Of a stretch of DNA of 64,000 nt, positions 51,511 to 63,477 are shown piece after piece. The stretch lies in the NCBI GenBank assembly GCA_036971475.1, contig JBAIZL010000002.1:52382229-52446228 (forward strand), given 5' to 3'. Under the pieces are notes generated by a model. That model saw nothing but the letters and a program-made list of their open reading frames with translations. It was not told the DNA's origin and did not search any database. The DNA comes from Prosapia bicincta (lineage: Eukaryota > Arthropoda > Insecta > Hemiptera > Cercopidae). Both the position numbers and the translations under genes were made by a program. How positions within the stretch are numbered: the first letter of the stretch is position 1; each line of letters begins with the position of its first letter.

Positions 51511-54095
51511 AGAACCCAACAACAGTTGAAACGCGAGTAAATAATCAAGTGCTAAATACATAACTTAAAACAGAAATCAAGACAGAAATAATCATTTTAA
51601 TCCCCATCCTTAAAAATGTAACTTTTAAAATTCACTACTTTATCCTACTTTGAAACACTAGTTGTTACTCTATTTGCTAGAGTATCCTCTCTCAACGAGG
51701 TGTCAGTTAATTATTTGTAATATAATGTGTTTTTTATATTTGTAGATGAATATATGTATAAAGATATACTGATATGTCTAATACATTTTGAGATGTGGAA
51801 ATATAGGTTTGAAACATTCTTCTTGCAACTATCCTTCTATTTAAATTAATAAGAATTTCAAACAATTGAAAATCAAAATAATAAAATTCAATAGTCGTCG
51901 TTATTTGCGGGTTAGATATTCCCGGTTTTGCTTATTCGCTGTTGGCAAAATTACATGACATCCCAATAATATGTATCGTATTTAAAGAAAACGACACAAA
52001 GACAGTATATAGTTTCTGTTCCGATTGTTGGAAAATGGGTTCTCGTCTTATTAATATTGTACATTACTAGAATTATTGATCTCATATAAATCTGATTTTC
52101 CCCAAACATACGATATACTATACACTACTAGGCTTACTAATCAAAGGATAGGCATTTCCGAATTATAAGAATGAGACTGGACTGTTTTGGATAAGAATGC
52201 CTTTAAGAACGTTGTTATCTTAGGAGAAAAATCTGCTAGAGTTTTAAGGCCGCAAATGATCATTTGAGTGTTTTACTGTGCTGTAGAGCTAGTGGACTGA
52301 TTTTTAAATACCACATGGAATTACCAAATTAAACACAGTGAAGGATTTAAACACATTAACAGATCTCGACAATTATTTAAAAAGTGCGAAATAAGATTTA
52401 CGGAAGAAGAACTGTTCCGTTAATTTAGGAGTTTAAAAATTTAGTAGATAGTATTTAACAATAAAAATACGTGTGTCTGTGTTGGTGAGCGCACATATTT
52501 AATAGAGTGTTCATGTTTTCGGATTGAAGGAGAACGTATATAATAAATAAAAATATGTATGTAATTGTGAAGTACGTAACCCTTCTTTTCCATACGCATT
52601 TGGTTTCAGAACTTTCGGTAAGTTCAGGAACGTAATCCCCACGAATGACCAGGGATCAGTATATTGCATTTAAAAGATATATGTCTTGTACGTAAATGCT
52701 TTGAAAGCATTTATAAAATTGAAATTGTATTTTACTCCAAATATCGACAGCAATTAAATTATTTTTAGGTGGAGTGAGTTTCAAAGTCTTTACTTCAAAT
52801 TAGCATCATTTTCCTAAAACACGTTAACAATTTGTTAATTGTTTCCTTACTGTAAATTGGATAAAACCTTACCAAATAGGTTATTCTGCTTTTATTCACG
52901 CAAAAGTTAGGTATTTGTGAAAAAAATACTTCACCAAATGTTTAGTACTTGACGCATGTAAAATGTATTGTTATTACATATATATACAGGTTTTCCAATT
53001 TTATTATGAACCATTAGGTGTAGAGTTACTCCTAAATTTATTTTTTATTTTTCTATAAGTATTTGGAAAATTAAAAACATTTATAATGACGCATTATTTT
53101 ACGCTTTATATTTTCTTTCTCTATAATATACTTTCTTATTAATAATTTTTATTTACTTTATCTAAAATATCAGTGCTTTTGGGATGTTAAAATATTTAGG
53201 TAAAATTGTATACGCTAATACACATTCATTTACCTGTTTTGCAAATCAAGTTATACTCATTAATAAAATGGGAATACCCTCCATTTTAACTAACAGTTAT
53301 TACTTTTTCATTACTTGCCCATATCGTGTTCATCAAAATAACAATATTTTATATTAAAAGGTATAAACCAATAATTAAAACTGATAACGTTTTTATTCAA
53401 TAATATTTCTAATAAATTATATAATCAATAAACATTCTAATTCTGAATTTCCTAAAAATAGTATTTTTTTTTTCTATATAAAATATTTCATTTATTATCT
53501 TTTTTACTCATCAATGTTATTTCTGTGTACTAAAAACGATCCCTAATATCAATTTGTTTAGATAAAATGCACAACATTATAAAATGCAATTTATGAAATA
53601 ATTTGTTTTTACGTATGCTTAGTTTTTATTAATACATCAAAGTACTCGTTTTCTTTCAGCTATAAAAATCCATAATTTATAACTATGTTATACATGTAAT
53701 AATACAGTAATTGATAAATAATGGGATACGGGATTGAAAATAAAACAGGTTTAACAAAATTTGTGAATGAATAATGCAAAACCCTAAAACTTAATAAATA
53801 TAAATACCTAAAATTCTCAATTTATTTTCATATGCATAATGATTGATTTAAAAGACATATAACAAACTAATAAACAAACAAAAATTTATAAGTACTACAT
53901 ATGAAACACTAATCAAATTTTACATTTAATAATAATAATAATATATAAATAGATATATTACCAATTTTGGAAATAACATATATCCCGGAAATTATTATAT
54001 GAAACACATAATTACGAAACCTTTATCAACCCCATTTTTACGACTATTCTTTGAGCTTAGCATGTAAGGTTACGCTAATAGAAATACAACACTCA
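51511..54095. other. Long AT-rich non-coding stretch
   Basis: No gene or repeat family recognised. Confidence 0.5.
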
Positions 54096-54126
54096 CTGAT
54101 GATGAAGGTTTTGTCATTGAAACGCA
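54096..54126 (+). repeat. Hairpin motif copy (CTGATGATGA...TCATTGAAACG)
   Basis: ATGA and TCAT can pair around AGGTTTTG, followed by TGAAACGC: the same CTGATGA, hairpin, GAAACG order as the other copies. Confidence 0.55.
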
Positions 54127-55103
54127 TCTGAGTTGATAAATCAATAATTTCGGGAATTTTGTGTACGTCTTTTATTCGTATCTACCCCATTTTGCTTATA
54201 TATAGTCTAACCATATTTCTTTTAACAAGAAAATTATACGGTATATTTATTTGTATTGTTTTCATTTATATAAATCTTAATAGTCTTTTTACCCTTTCAC
54301 ATTTTGATCAAATAAAGTTTGTTAGTGAAACAAATTGTATTAAAATTTAAAAAATTCAATATATTTTACACAATTAAAATATTTAAACAAATTAATATAA
54401 AATTAATCTACTTTCATTTTTGGAAATTATTTTTTATGGTTTTACTTTTCCTGCCAATAAATGGAATTTACGAAATAAATCCTTGTATTTGTGTTTTTTA
54501 ATAAAAAAAAAATGTATGCTCAACGATATTTGGTTTGTCACCAAAAACACAGTTTGTTCAAATACCAAATAACGAAAACCGTTAAATGTTTTAGTAAAAA
54601 TCAAATGTGTAATTAATAATCTTAAATCAGTGATTTTCTTTAACTTCTCCAGGTTTTAGAAACACATTTTATAAGTCTGTCTACAACTAAATGCATATTA
54701 AATCAATGTGCTCCCTTCTGCTATGTCAATTTGTGCAAACGTTACTTCTCTCTAACTTCGAAATTTAAATCTTTTGACTAAAAAATAAAAGTATGTATCT
54801 ATAAGCGAGTAATAACATTTCTGAAAGTGAATGATATTGTATTTCTGCGTTAGTTATTATTTAACAAACATGTTTTATTTAATACAATTTTAATTATATA
54901 TTTGGATAAGTAATAAATTATATAAAATTTATAACATTTAATTACCTACATATTCTCATCTTCCAGATACCTTGGCTAATATGAGCCTTATAGCTACTCA
55001 GCTTCAACTAGCAATGGCCTAATTGATTTTCCGTTTCTACAAAAAAAAATTCCTACGTAAACACACACACACAGACTCAAACACACACGGGACGCGAGTA
55101 ATA
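54127..55103. other. AT-rich spacer with a weak acceptor-like site
   Basis: TTCTCATCTTCCAG at about 54954-54967 resembles a 3' splice site and is followed by a short open stretch (TLANMSLIATQLQLAMA, stop). Too short to call a gene. A short (CA)n occurs at 55060-55088. Confidence 0.3.
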
Positions 55104-55372
55104 TATCGAGGGTTTAATAATTTCATTTTGGAGCGGTGACTCTATATATCAGGGTGGGGAGCCGTCCGACAATTTGTTGCAGCAATAACTGTCAAGATCT
55201 CACCTCACGCTTAAGAAATGACTAATGGTGATTACAACCGTATCATAACACTAAAGGGAAATAGTGTTCGACCGTTGCTATTTGTACACTGCATTGGGAA
55301 CATGTCTACTGCATTGTAAATCATTGTTGTATTCAGTAGCTATGCCTTTGTTGGACATTCGCACAGATAAGT
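55104..55372 (+). repeat. Dispersed repeat, copy 2 of 2
   Basis: Counterpart of 47316-47582 with the same order of conserved blocks, including GCAGCAATAACTGT at about 55179 and CTAAAGGGAAATAGTGTT at about 55251. Confidence 0.7.
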
Positions 55373-55594
55373 ATATGGTATAGTACGGTGAAAGCCATAA
55401 CTGTTTACTCAATTCTAATTTTGTTATTTAAAATGTTACGATGACTGAAAAATCATTAAATTTTGTTATATCTAGATTCTTAAAAAATAAGAAAAAAAAG
55501 ATAAATATTGTTTTTGAAGTATTTTGAAATGATCATTATTAAAGAAATATATCATCACGACACTAATGATATTTTAAAACTAAATACATTTATA

Positions 55595-56125
55595 TTTGCT
55601 AATGACAGATCACAGACAATGAATTCATGTTTTTTTAACACTTGACGTTTTGAATTTCTTTCCGAAATTCCTTTTCAAGACCTCGTTTTTATTAAACCAA
55701 TTTACAACATAGCTTACAACTTATAAAACTAATAACACTACATTAAACATAATAAAAACCAAAACTACAAAGCTCTTCATAAGTGCTCTCATTTACAAGT
55801 CACATTTCTATCACAATACAGACAAAACAGACAAATCACAGATACATACACTAACTCATCATACTATTAATAACGGAGTCAACATTTTAAATTTTAAACA
55901 ACACAATCAATATTTGACTCGTAAGTTAGAATATTTATTAAGAGTTTTGTATTATTTTTTTATTATGTTTAATGTAATGTTATGAATTTTATAAATTGTA
56001 AGCTATGTTGTATATTAGTTTAATAAAATCTAGCTCTTGAAAAAGAATTTCTGATAGAAATTCGAATCGTAGTTTGTTAAAAAAGCACGAATTCATTGTC
56101 TGGGATATGTCTTTAGCCTATATAC
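55595..56125. mobile_element. Large inverted pair of the 25.3-kb repeat (retroelement-end remnant)
   Basis: The left arm (about 55595-55785, minus strand) and right arm (about 55935-56125, plus strand) are inverted copies of each other and of 25205-25425. Each carries the block CTTGAAAAGGAATTTC...GAAATTC...CG (55640-55676 and 56031-56068). In the right arm the stem is broken by substitutions (GAATTTCTGATAGAAATTC remains pairable). The spacer of about 150 bp has no coding frame. The structure resembles terminal repeats of Penelope-like elements, which may be partly inverted, or a fold-back. Confidence 0.65.
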
Positions 56126-58161
56126 AAAATTAATAGTGATTAATAGACATTAAATAAAAATAAATATATTTAATAATTTAACCTAATTCAATATTTTCGT
56201 TGAATTTATGCTACCTTTTCTTTTTTCTCTTGGGCACTATCAAGACTTACCATAACAAGAGACTCTTGCAATAGCAAGAATAGATTGTATGTTAAATATA
56301 TATTGCTACTGTAGTATATTTAGTCTTGCAAAACGTAATACCTGGTTGCATTTTCTCTCGAAATACTTGTCAAACTCCTGATAATATTTTACCACGCAAA
56401 AACGTAAAATTTATTTTTGCATTATAACTATTTACGGAAAGTCTAGACCTACTCTCCTACCGGGGGGGGGGACTGGTGTATATTTGTATCACTCCCTCCT
56501 AAGGTTGAGGAAAGGCAGAGGGGCTTATAGGAAAGTCCTATGTAAGACTTAGGAGAGGACTTAATTATCCCTGATACTGAGATTAGGAGGAAAGTAGGTC
56601 ATCACGTGGGCAGCGTTGCTTGACTGAAGTGGAAATGTTCTCTAAAATGCTGAAGAAGAACTTGTACCATGTTCATCAAGAGAGTGAAGGTTTGGTGCTA
56701 TTTGTGAAAGTATGTTCTCATTAAAGTAATTCTGACGAAATTTGAATTTCTTACAATAACGTTTAGAACTTCTGAGGAAAAAATAACAAATGTTTCTGAG
56801 TGGAAGAGATTAGCTCATATCTCTTTTTGACAGTTTTGCTAAAAATGTCTCGATACATATAAAAAAAAGAAATTAACAACCTAGGAGTTTTTAGATGAAT
56901 TATAGGCTTCTTTACCGTTAAACTAGCTGTTAGTTCAAAGAAAACGTGCATTAGTTAGAAAACATGGCATTCTTAGTTTTGCTTGAAAATAATGTTTTTT
57001 AAGTGAATAGTACTGTTCCAAACCTTTATTATTATTTTAAAAAGTTATATTTCTTTTTTCTTTCATAAAGACTAGTACAATCAATATTGACTGCATCTAT
57101 TCTACAGTCTAAACTAGAGCAATGATTGACGTCGATTTTAATTGCCATGGCAGATTCGGCACCTTTTATACTTATGCGGGTATTCCTTTAGACATATTTT
57201 CAAAACCTAATCTGTTTCGCAATATGAATTGAAAAAAATTGAGAGTATAGTTTCATTAAAAATATAGAAACTTAAAATAACACTAGAAAACACTTTACAA
57301 TTCTCCTTGAAATAAGATTCAACGATGTATAGTTTATAAATTAGTAATACAATATTTCAAATATACGTATGTTTTTTCTTAAGAATCTACAGTTTTTAAG
57401 TAACAAAAATAAACAGAGTGGTAATATATTTTCTAGATGTGTTTAAACAAATTTGCAAAAAAAAGCTAGATTTAATATATGTTTCTATTTATTTCGCAAT
57501 ATAACGTACAAATTAATTGACATTTTAAATGCTCATTTCTATTGATAATTGCTATTTTTAGGATCATAAAATTGAATAAAATGATAAGAATATAAAATGT
57601 GATAATGATTCTTCGACAGTCTACCCGGCGCGCTTTCGTCTCACCATATCACAAGAAATTGACCATGAAATATACCCTATGATGGTTCATTTACGCATCT
57701 CAACTATTTCGGAGGCGGTATTAACCCTTTCCCTGTTAAAGGTGTGTGCGCGAAGCTCTAATTAATTATTTTAGTCAGGTCTTGATGTACACGTTCCTTT
57801 CATTCATTCCAGTCTAACGCATTTTCCGGGTAGATTTTAGACACCATTATAATACCACTTTAGCGTGGAGGTATAATTCAGGTAATTAAAATACAAGAGA
57901 CATAAATTTCTGTACCACCAGGACTTGAGACAATTATTTTCGTTACCTACACTATCTTTAATCCAAACGTCACTACAGTTTTTGTACACGGTACTGAAAC
58001 TCGAGGCGACTTTTTTATAACCCAGAGAGAAAATACCACCTTAATTTGCATTCTTGCTCCTTCCTTAAATACTGGGCATGTGATTTAAATCCCAACCCTA
58101 ACTTTACCAATAAGTTTTAGGAATTTAATATTTCAATCTATACCATTAAATAATTTGTACC

Positions 58162-58163
<2 letters not shown>
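56126..58163. other. Spacer with a G-run
   Basis: A run of ten G lies at 56462-56471, and 56440-56640 is GC-richer and purine-rich (GGTTGAGGAAAGGCAGAGGG). The region 57610-57740 is also GC-richer. No gene recognised. Confidence 0.45.

Positions 58164-58252
<89 letters not shown>
58164..58252. repeat. Compound (CA)n(TA)n microsatellite
   Basis: About 14 CA units then about 30 TA units. Confidence 0.97.
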
Positions 58253-58256
<4 letters not shown>

Positions 58257-59762
58257 TAAAATTGTTAGATACTTATTGTATGTCGAAGCTACTTCTCCGT
58301 ACTAATGTGGATATCCTCATACTTTTAGACAACTGAATCTCCCAGATTTTCACTGAGGGAGATCACTCCTTCAACAAAAAATGATCTTATTTTCTAGAAC
58401 CGTTATTTTATCCTTATACTTGGCAATTCGCTTTGGAGGAACCTTCATGCTACGTCCGCAGCTAACATTTCCCAACCATGTTCTGCAGACAAGTCCCAAC
58501 ATGAATTATTTCTGTACGTTTATTATAAGATAGATACTAACTCGTGTTAAAACATCTTCAGGTAATGAATGAACGATCTCTTTGCGGTACAGATAAGTGA
58601 AGTGTTTAGAGTACCACTGAGTGCGAATCAGTATCTACCATGATTTCCAAAAGCCCTGGCAAGAATTCTTCGTTTGAGATGGCGTAATGCTTATTTTCTT
58701 TAATAGCCATTAAAATAATAGCCCAAGATACAACTGTGCTGTGGACGTTCTATTTTGGACACACGCTTAACATTAGATGGCTCTTTAAAAGGTTATACAG
58801 TATTTAGTTATTTAAAACTATGGAATTGTTGTGTTCACCTCTTTTCATTTATTCCAGCTCTCAGAAATTTTCGTTCTAAGCATTACAACCACCTTGAATA
58901 TCATTGCTGTTGTTGAAAAGTAAGGAAATGTGAATAGTGGTAGAAATATCCACTGCACAGAAATAGTATTACACAGTTCACTGCAATAGTAATATTATTA
59001 AAAACATTATTTTACGTTTATTGAGTTAAACCGCTACTTAGTTTATAGAGACCCTATCACTCCAGAATAAAATCAAGTTCTGGACGATTTTTCATATGTG
59101 ATTGATTACCATAAATTTAAATAAAAATTAAAAGGATCTAACACATAACAAAATGTTTTTTTTTAAAGAAACTAAAGAAAAATATTTTAATAAGAGAATA
59201 CAAAAGAAATCTGGAGACAACGAGAATGGATATATGTAGTCACATGACAGGTAGTTTGGGATTAGAGAATGTCCGTAACCAAAGAGTAAGAGATATCATA
59301 TAAGTAAAACATACAATAGTAAACTAGATTGGGTAATTACAACTCAAATGGTGTGAAATGTTCAAAGAATGTCTGAAAATTCCCTTCTAAGTGAGACCTA
59401 ACGTGGTAGAACAAAAAGAAAGAATACCTCTCTTTAGTTTAAAAGAACATACCTTACATATGAAAAAACATTGATTTGGATGCAAACCTATCTAACGGAA
59501 CCAATAGGTGTGTAGGTGTGAAGACTGGTTATCGAAAGGTGTGGACAACGTTTTAAACCGATCAAATTATAAAGTTAGTAAAAAGCTCCTTATTGTTAAA
59601 AATAAAATATGATTAGGATGTTGACATTTTTCCAGTACATCGAGGAAATATTAAATCCTAAATAAAAAATTATTATTATAATTTGTAATACATATAATAG
59701 TATAAATTGGGGGCAAAATTATGTTATTGAATAAAAGATGTACAACTGAAATCCATATGCGA

Positions 59763-59763
<1 letters not shown>
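58253..59763. other. AT-rich spacer
   Basis: No gene or repeat family recognised. Confidence 0.5.

Positions 59764-59834
<71 letters not shown>
59764..59834. repeat. (TA)n microsatellite
   Basis: About 35 TA units; the overlapping reverse frame is a repeat translation. Confidence 0.97.
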
Positions 59835-59835
<1 letters not shown>

Positions 59836-62610
59836 TATCAGGAATGGATAAAACTAAAAACAAACAAAAAACCAACCGACTGAAGCAAAGAAATAATGAA
59901 TTTAGAGCCAATACTTATATACATCATAGAAAAACAGAGCTATCCTGGTACGGTTATCTGAGAAAAACTTGGAAATGGATCCCAAAAAGATAAAGAAGGA
60001 TAGGAAGACCAAGAAAATCATAGTATAGTGAACTGTTAATAGTTATGAACAGAAGAAACAATAGAAAAAGTAGGCTCATGATCAAACACGAAAACGTGAC
60101 GTTTGAACTCTAATAAGCTTTGTAAGGTTGTAGTGAAGTCGCTGGATACATACATACACACTCCTTACCACTTACCTTAACTCCTTAACCTTTTTGTACC
60201 TCCGGCTAGCTCATCTCCTTTTCTCTTACTCTTGGATGTTACAATACTCCTTGTCCGCAGGAAAGTAATAGTTTATCTCTTGAATTCGAACGCTGGTCTG
60301 GAACCTACATCTCGAAAAATAAACTCGTGAATTCGGAAGAACACCCAATTAGCCGCCTATAAGTCTTTTAGGCTTCTATCGGGTTTACGGATTCTTAGAG
60401 GCACTTTTGACTTAAAGAAGATAATTGAACTCCCAGTGAAACTTACTTTATATAAATAAAAACTCAAAGGTAATTGGAATATCACAATTTGTTATTTAAT
60501 ATTTAATTTTGGTTTAAGTTCCATATTATCTTACTTGGGTTTATATGTTTGTGCACATTGTTAATAAAACTTAATTTCACTTCTGTATTAACAAAGCGTC
60601 TATTTTTACAAAGCGGTAATATAATATTATATTAAATATAATATTATAGAACAAGTAGCTTGGAGAGCGTAAATATTCAATTTATATTTAATTTTAAATT
60701 TCTCATGGAATTTTTGAAGACTTCTTTATTTAGGTTAGAAGTACAATGATCAACTATTTTTTCTTTTTTTAATAACTAAATATTGAATTAGGTATAAAAG
60801 TATTAGTTTAAAACTGAATATTCCCTCCAAAACATATCTATTTACAACATATTAGTTTGTTATTAAATGCTCCAATTAACTTGATGCAATTTATATTTTA
60901 TATTCTGAAATAGATTATTGCAATACATGACTAGTGCTTCTATCAATACATTTAGCCTAAAACTGAAGCTATACTTTCTATGTCAAGATTTTTACCCACA
61001 CAAAAACGTTATTATTCCTTACTTATCAATATTTCATATAACCTACATTTACCAAGATAGAGTTTACATATAATATGTCCTAAATAAACTAATATTCAAA
61101 CTAAGTGAGTGCCATAAATTTACCCGTAGAGGGGTTATCTTATCTTTTTTCCATTTGTTATACAGTCCATACTATAACACATTTATCAAAATTCAGTTAT
61201 TCTTACTTCTATAATATAACCACTAAAAAGTTCTTTATAGTTATTTTAAGAACTACAGCTATATTGAACCTTTCTAATCAACCAATATTATACTCTCCGG
61301 AACAGCCAAACGGTTAAATCTAGAGCCAATTTTGATAATTTAAAATTCAATATAATTAGCCTAAGAGGGATTTATTTTCCTTAAGCTATTTTTTTATTGA
61401 ATTTTAATTATTACAGGTCCAAAGTAAGCGTAATTGTAAAAACAATATTTTGTTTATGTAACCTTGAGCATAGATTCAGTTGGTTCCTAGCCTCTTGTCT
61501 TGAAAGCAAACACCGCACGGCAAGCAATATTAAAACTTTTGCTCCTTTTGTGTTTCTCCTAATTCCAAACGTGATGACTTAAGAATTTTTACTTTTTTCA
61601 TCTTGTTTCTATGTCCCATTGATGACGGCGTCTTGCTATAAATTTACAAACTTCGTGGTTTTATTTTCTCGTATTTAGTGGTCGAGATCTTACGTAGCTT
61701 ACACACTTCTGAATCAAAACTTTGACCGTTCTGATTTTTTTTACTCCATGTTTGGACTTATTTTTTCAACAAGACAAAATCTCGTCTGTCTTATTTGATT
61801 GCTTCAATGCAAGGAAAGCTGTGCACTGAAGCTGTCTATGGAATAAAAATCCGTTGTCCATGTGTGACCATTATCAATCAAATTCCACTAATCCAGGTCT
61901 TGTCGTAGTAACAAGTTTGCTATTTTTTAATCTTGACTCCGTTCCATGTGTCTTTTGTTGTATTATTTTGCCTGGACTATTTTAATAACTATTTACTTTA
62001 CGAGATTTGTTTATTTTATTTTTAAAGTTTCTATCCAATAACTTATTTGTTTATATTTCTCGAAATTCAATGTTCTAGTATAAGGTAGCTTTTCGATTAC
62101 AGCGCTGTTTTGCCCCTGCAGTAAGATTTTATAAACAGTCTTGTTCTCGCGAATGGAAACATTAAAACTATATAGCTTTATCTATACAGATTAGGTGCCT
62201 CTTTGAGGTGATCTTAACTCTATAAACTTTAGTTTGGTTCCATAATTAAAAGATTTTAAAATTTTAATTTATATATATAAATTAACCGACATTGCGGTCA
62301 CTCCCAATCCCAACTTATAAATTGAAGCGGTACATCGATGCCTCTTGTTCCTCTATTTAGCACTTCCCCACTTCTGATTCATAATCTAACAGGGAAGTAA
62401 TAGTAACATACTTATAATAATCCAACATACACTAATGGCCACCGTATAACACGTAACTACCCCATTTTCTTTCAGTTTACGGTAAGGTTATGCGATTGAT
62501 GAAAAAAATCTTATTTTATAAGTTTAACTGACTTCAGACAATTATTTTTTTTTATATAGGTATATTTTTATATACAGATTTATAATTCTTATACGAGCTA
62601 ATATGTGTAT
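59835..62610. other. AT-rich spacer with a perfect palindrome
   Basis: TATAATATTATAT (60620-60632) and ATATAATATTATA (60636-60648) form a perfect 13-bp stem around TAA. No gene recognised. Confidence 0.5.
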
Positions 62611-62765
<155 letters not shown>

Positions 62766-62842
62766 TTGTATAAACATTTTATGTGAACATTTCCCTAATT
62801 AAATGCGTGCTAGGAAAATTCCTGCTTATGTAGCTTTAGTAT

Positions 62843-62902
62843 TATATAAGTGTGAGAACAGAGCCCCGGCAGTGTGTAAGTCGCCTCTGTATCGCACAGA
62901 CG
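62843..62902 (+). promoter_or_regulatory. LTR core promoter: TATA, initiator and DPE
   Basis: TATATAAG begins at 62843. CAGTG gives a candidate start A at 62871, 28 bp from the TATA. AGACG lies at 62898-62902, exactly +28 to +32, and fits the arthropod downstream promoter element (RGWYV). The initiator matches TCAKTY only partly. Start-site choice is inferred from spacing, not measured. Confidence 0.6.
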
Positions 62903-63006
62903 TTTTCCACTCCGATTGAGTGCATATCAATTGTATTGTTTTATTAAGTAAAATTTATGTAACAGTTTTCTAAATTAATTGTTTATTAAATTCAAAGGTT
63001 TGTAAA

Positions 63007-63012
63007 AATAAA
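63007..63012 (+). promoter_or_regulatory. LTR polyadenylation signal AATAAA
   Basis: AATAAA lies about 136 bp after the inferred start and about 43 bp before the LTR end, suitable for ending R in the 3' LTR copy. Confidence 0.5.
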
Positions 63013-63054
63013 AATCATTTTTAAAAACCTTTCGTGCTTAATATAAAACGTAAC

Positions 63055-63072
63055 TGGCGCAGTCGGTAGGAC
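63055..63072 (+). other. Primer-binding site
   Basis: TGGCGCAGTCGGTAGGAC begins at the last base of the LTR. TGG is the complement of a tRNA CCA tail. I recall this form (TGGCGCAGTCGGTAGGA) from the 17.6/297 group, where the primer is a tRNA-Ser; the tRNA identity here is inferred. Confidence 0.75.
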
Positions 63073-63250
63073 ATCTCGGGAAAATTAATGAACATAATTT
63101 TTTCGATTTCAATCGTTAACCGAGATACTGCAAACACGCGATTCGTTACAGAGCGCATATCTGTAACGACATCAAGAAAACGGTAGGACACCTCAAGGAA
63201 GTTAGTGAATATAACGTCCGTCGGTTTTAACCGTTAATTGAGGAAACTTT
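63064..63250 (+). repeat. Diverged direct duplication in the element leader
   Basis: The segment from CGGTAGGACATCTCGGG to CAATCGTTAACCGAGA (63064-63125) recurs as CGGTAGGACACCTCAAGG to TAACCGTTAATTGAGG (63181-63243). The second copy repeats the 3' half of the primer-binding site. Shorter GAGTGAATATC-like repeats follow at 63256-63325. Confidence 0.8.
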
Positions 63251-63350
63251 AAGTAGAGTGAATATCTACAACCACTTAATAGAGCGAATATCTATTAAGA
63301 GCACGAGTGAATATCGTGTGAGTGAAAAGTGAAAAGTGAAAATCGTTCAA

Positions 63351-63376
63351 ATGAGCAAAGTATTTTGGATCAACTT
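63351..63376 (+). other. Short upstream ATG frame ending in a splice donor
   Basis: An ATG at 63351 opens eight codons and reaches CTT|GTAAGT (donor at 63377). Unspliced, it stops inside the donor. Errantiviruses make env from a spliced mRNA whose donor lies in the 5' region, so this could be the leader exon of such a transcript; equally it could be a chance upstream frame before gag. Confidence 0.35.
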
Positions 63377-63477
63377 GTAAGTAGATCTTAAGATATAGAA
63401 TTAAGAAAAAGTAGAGTAAATACTTTTTAATTTTATATAATTGATTTTTAATTTTATTATTTTAAAGAAATTTTAAA

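Noticed and set aside
56462..56471. G-quadruplex
   Set aside because: It is a single run of ten G without three further G tracts nearby, so only an intermolecular or slipped form is possible.
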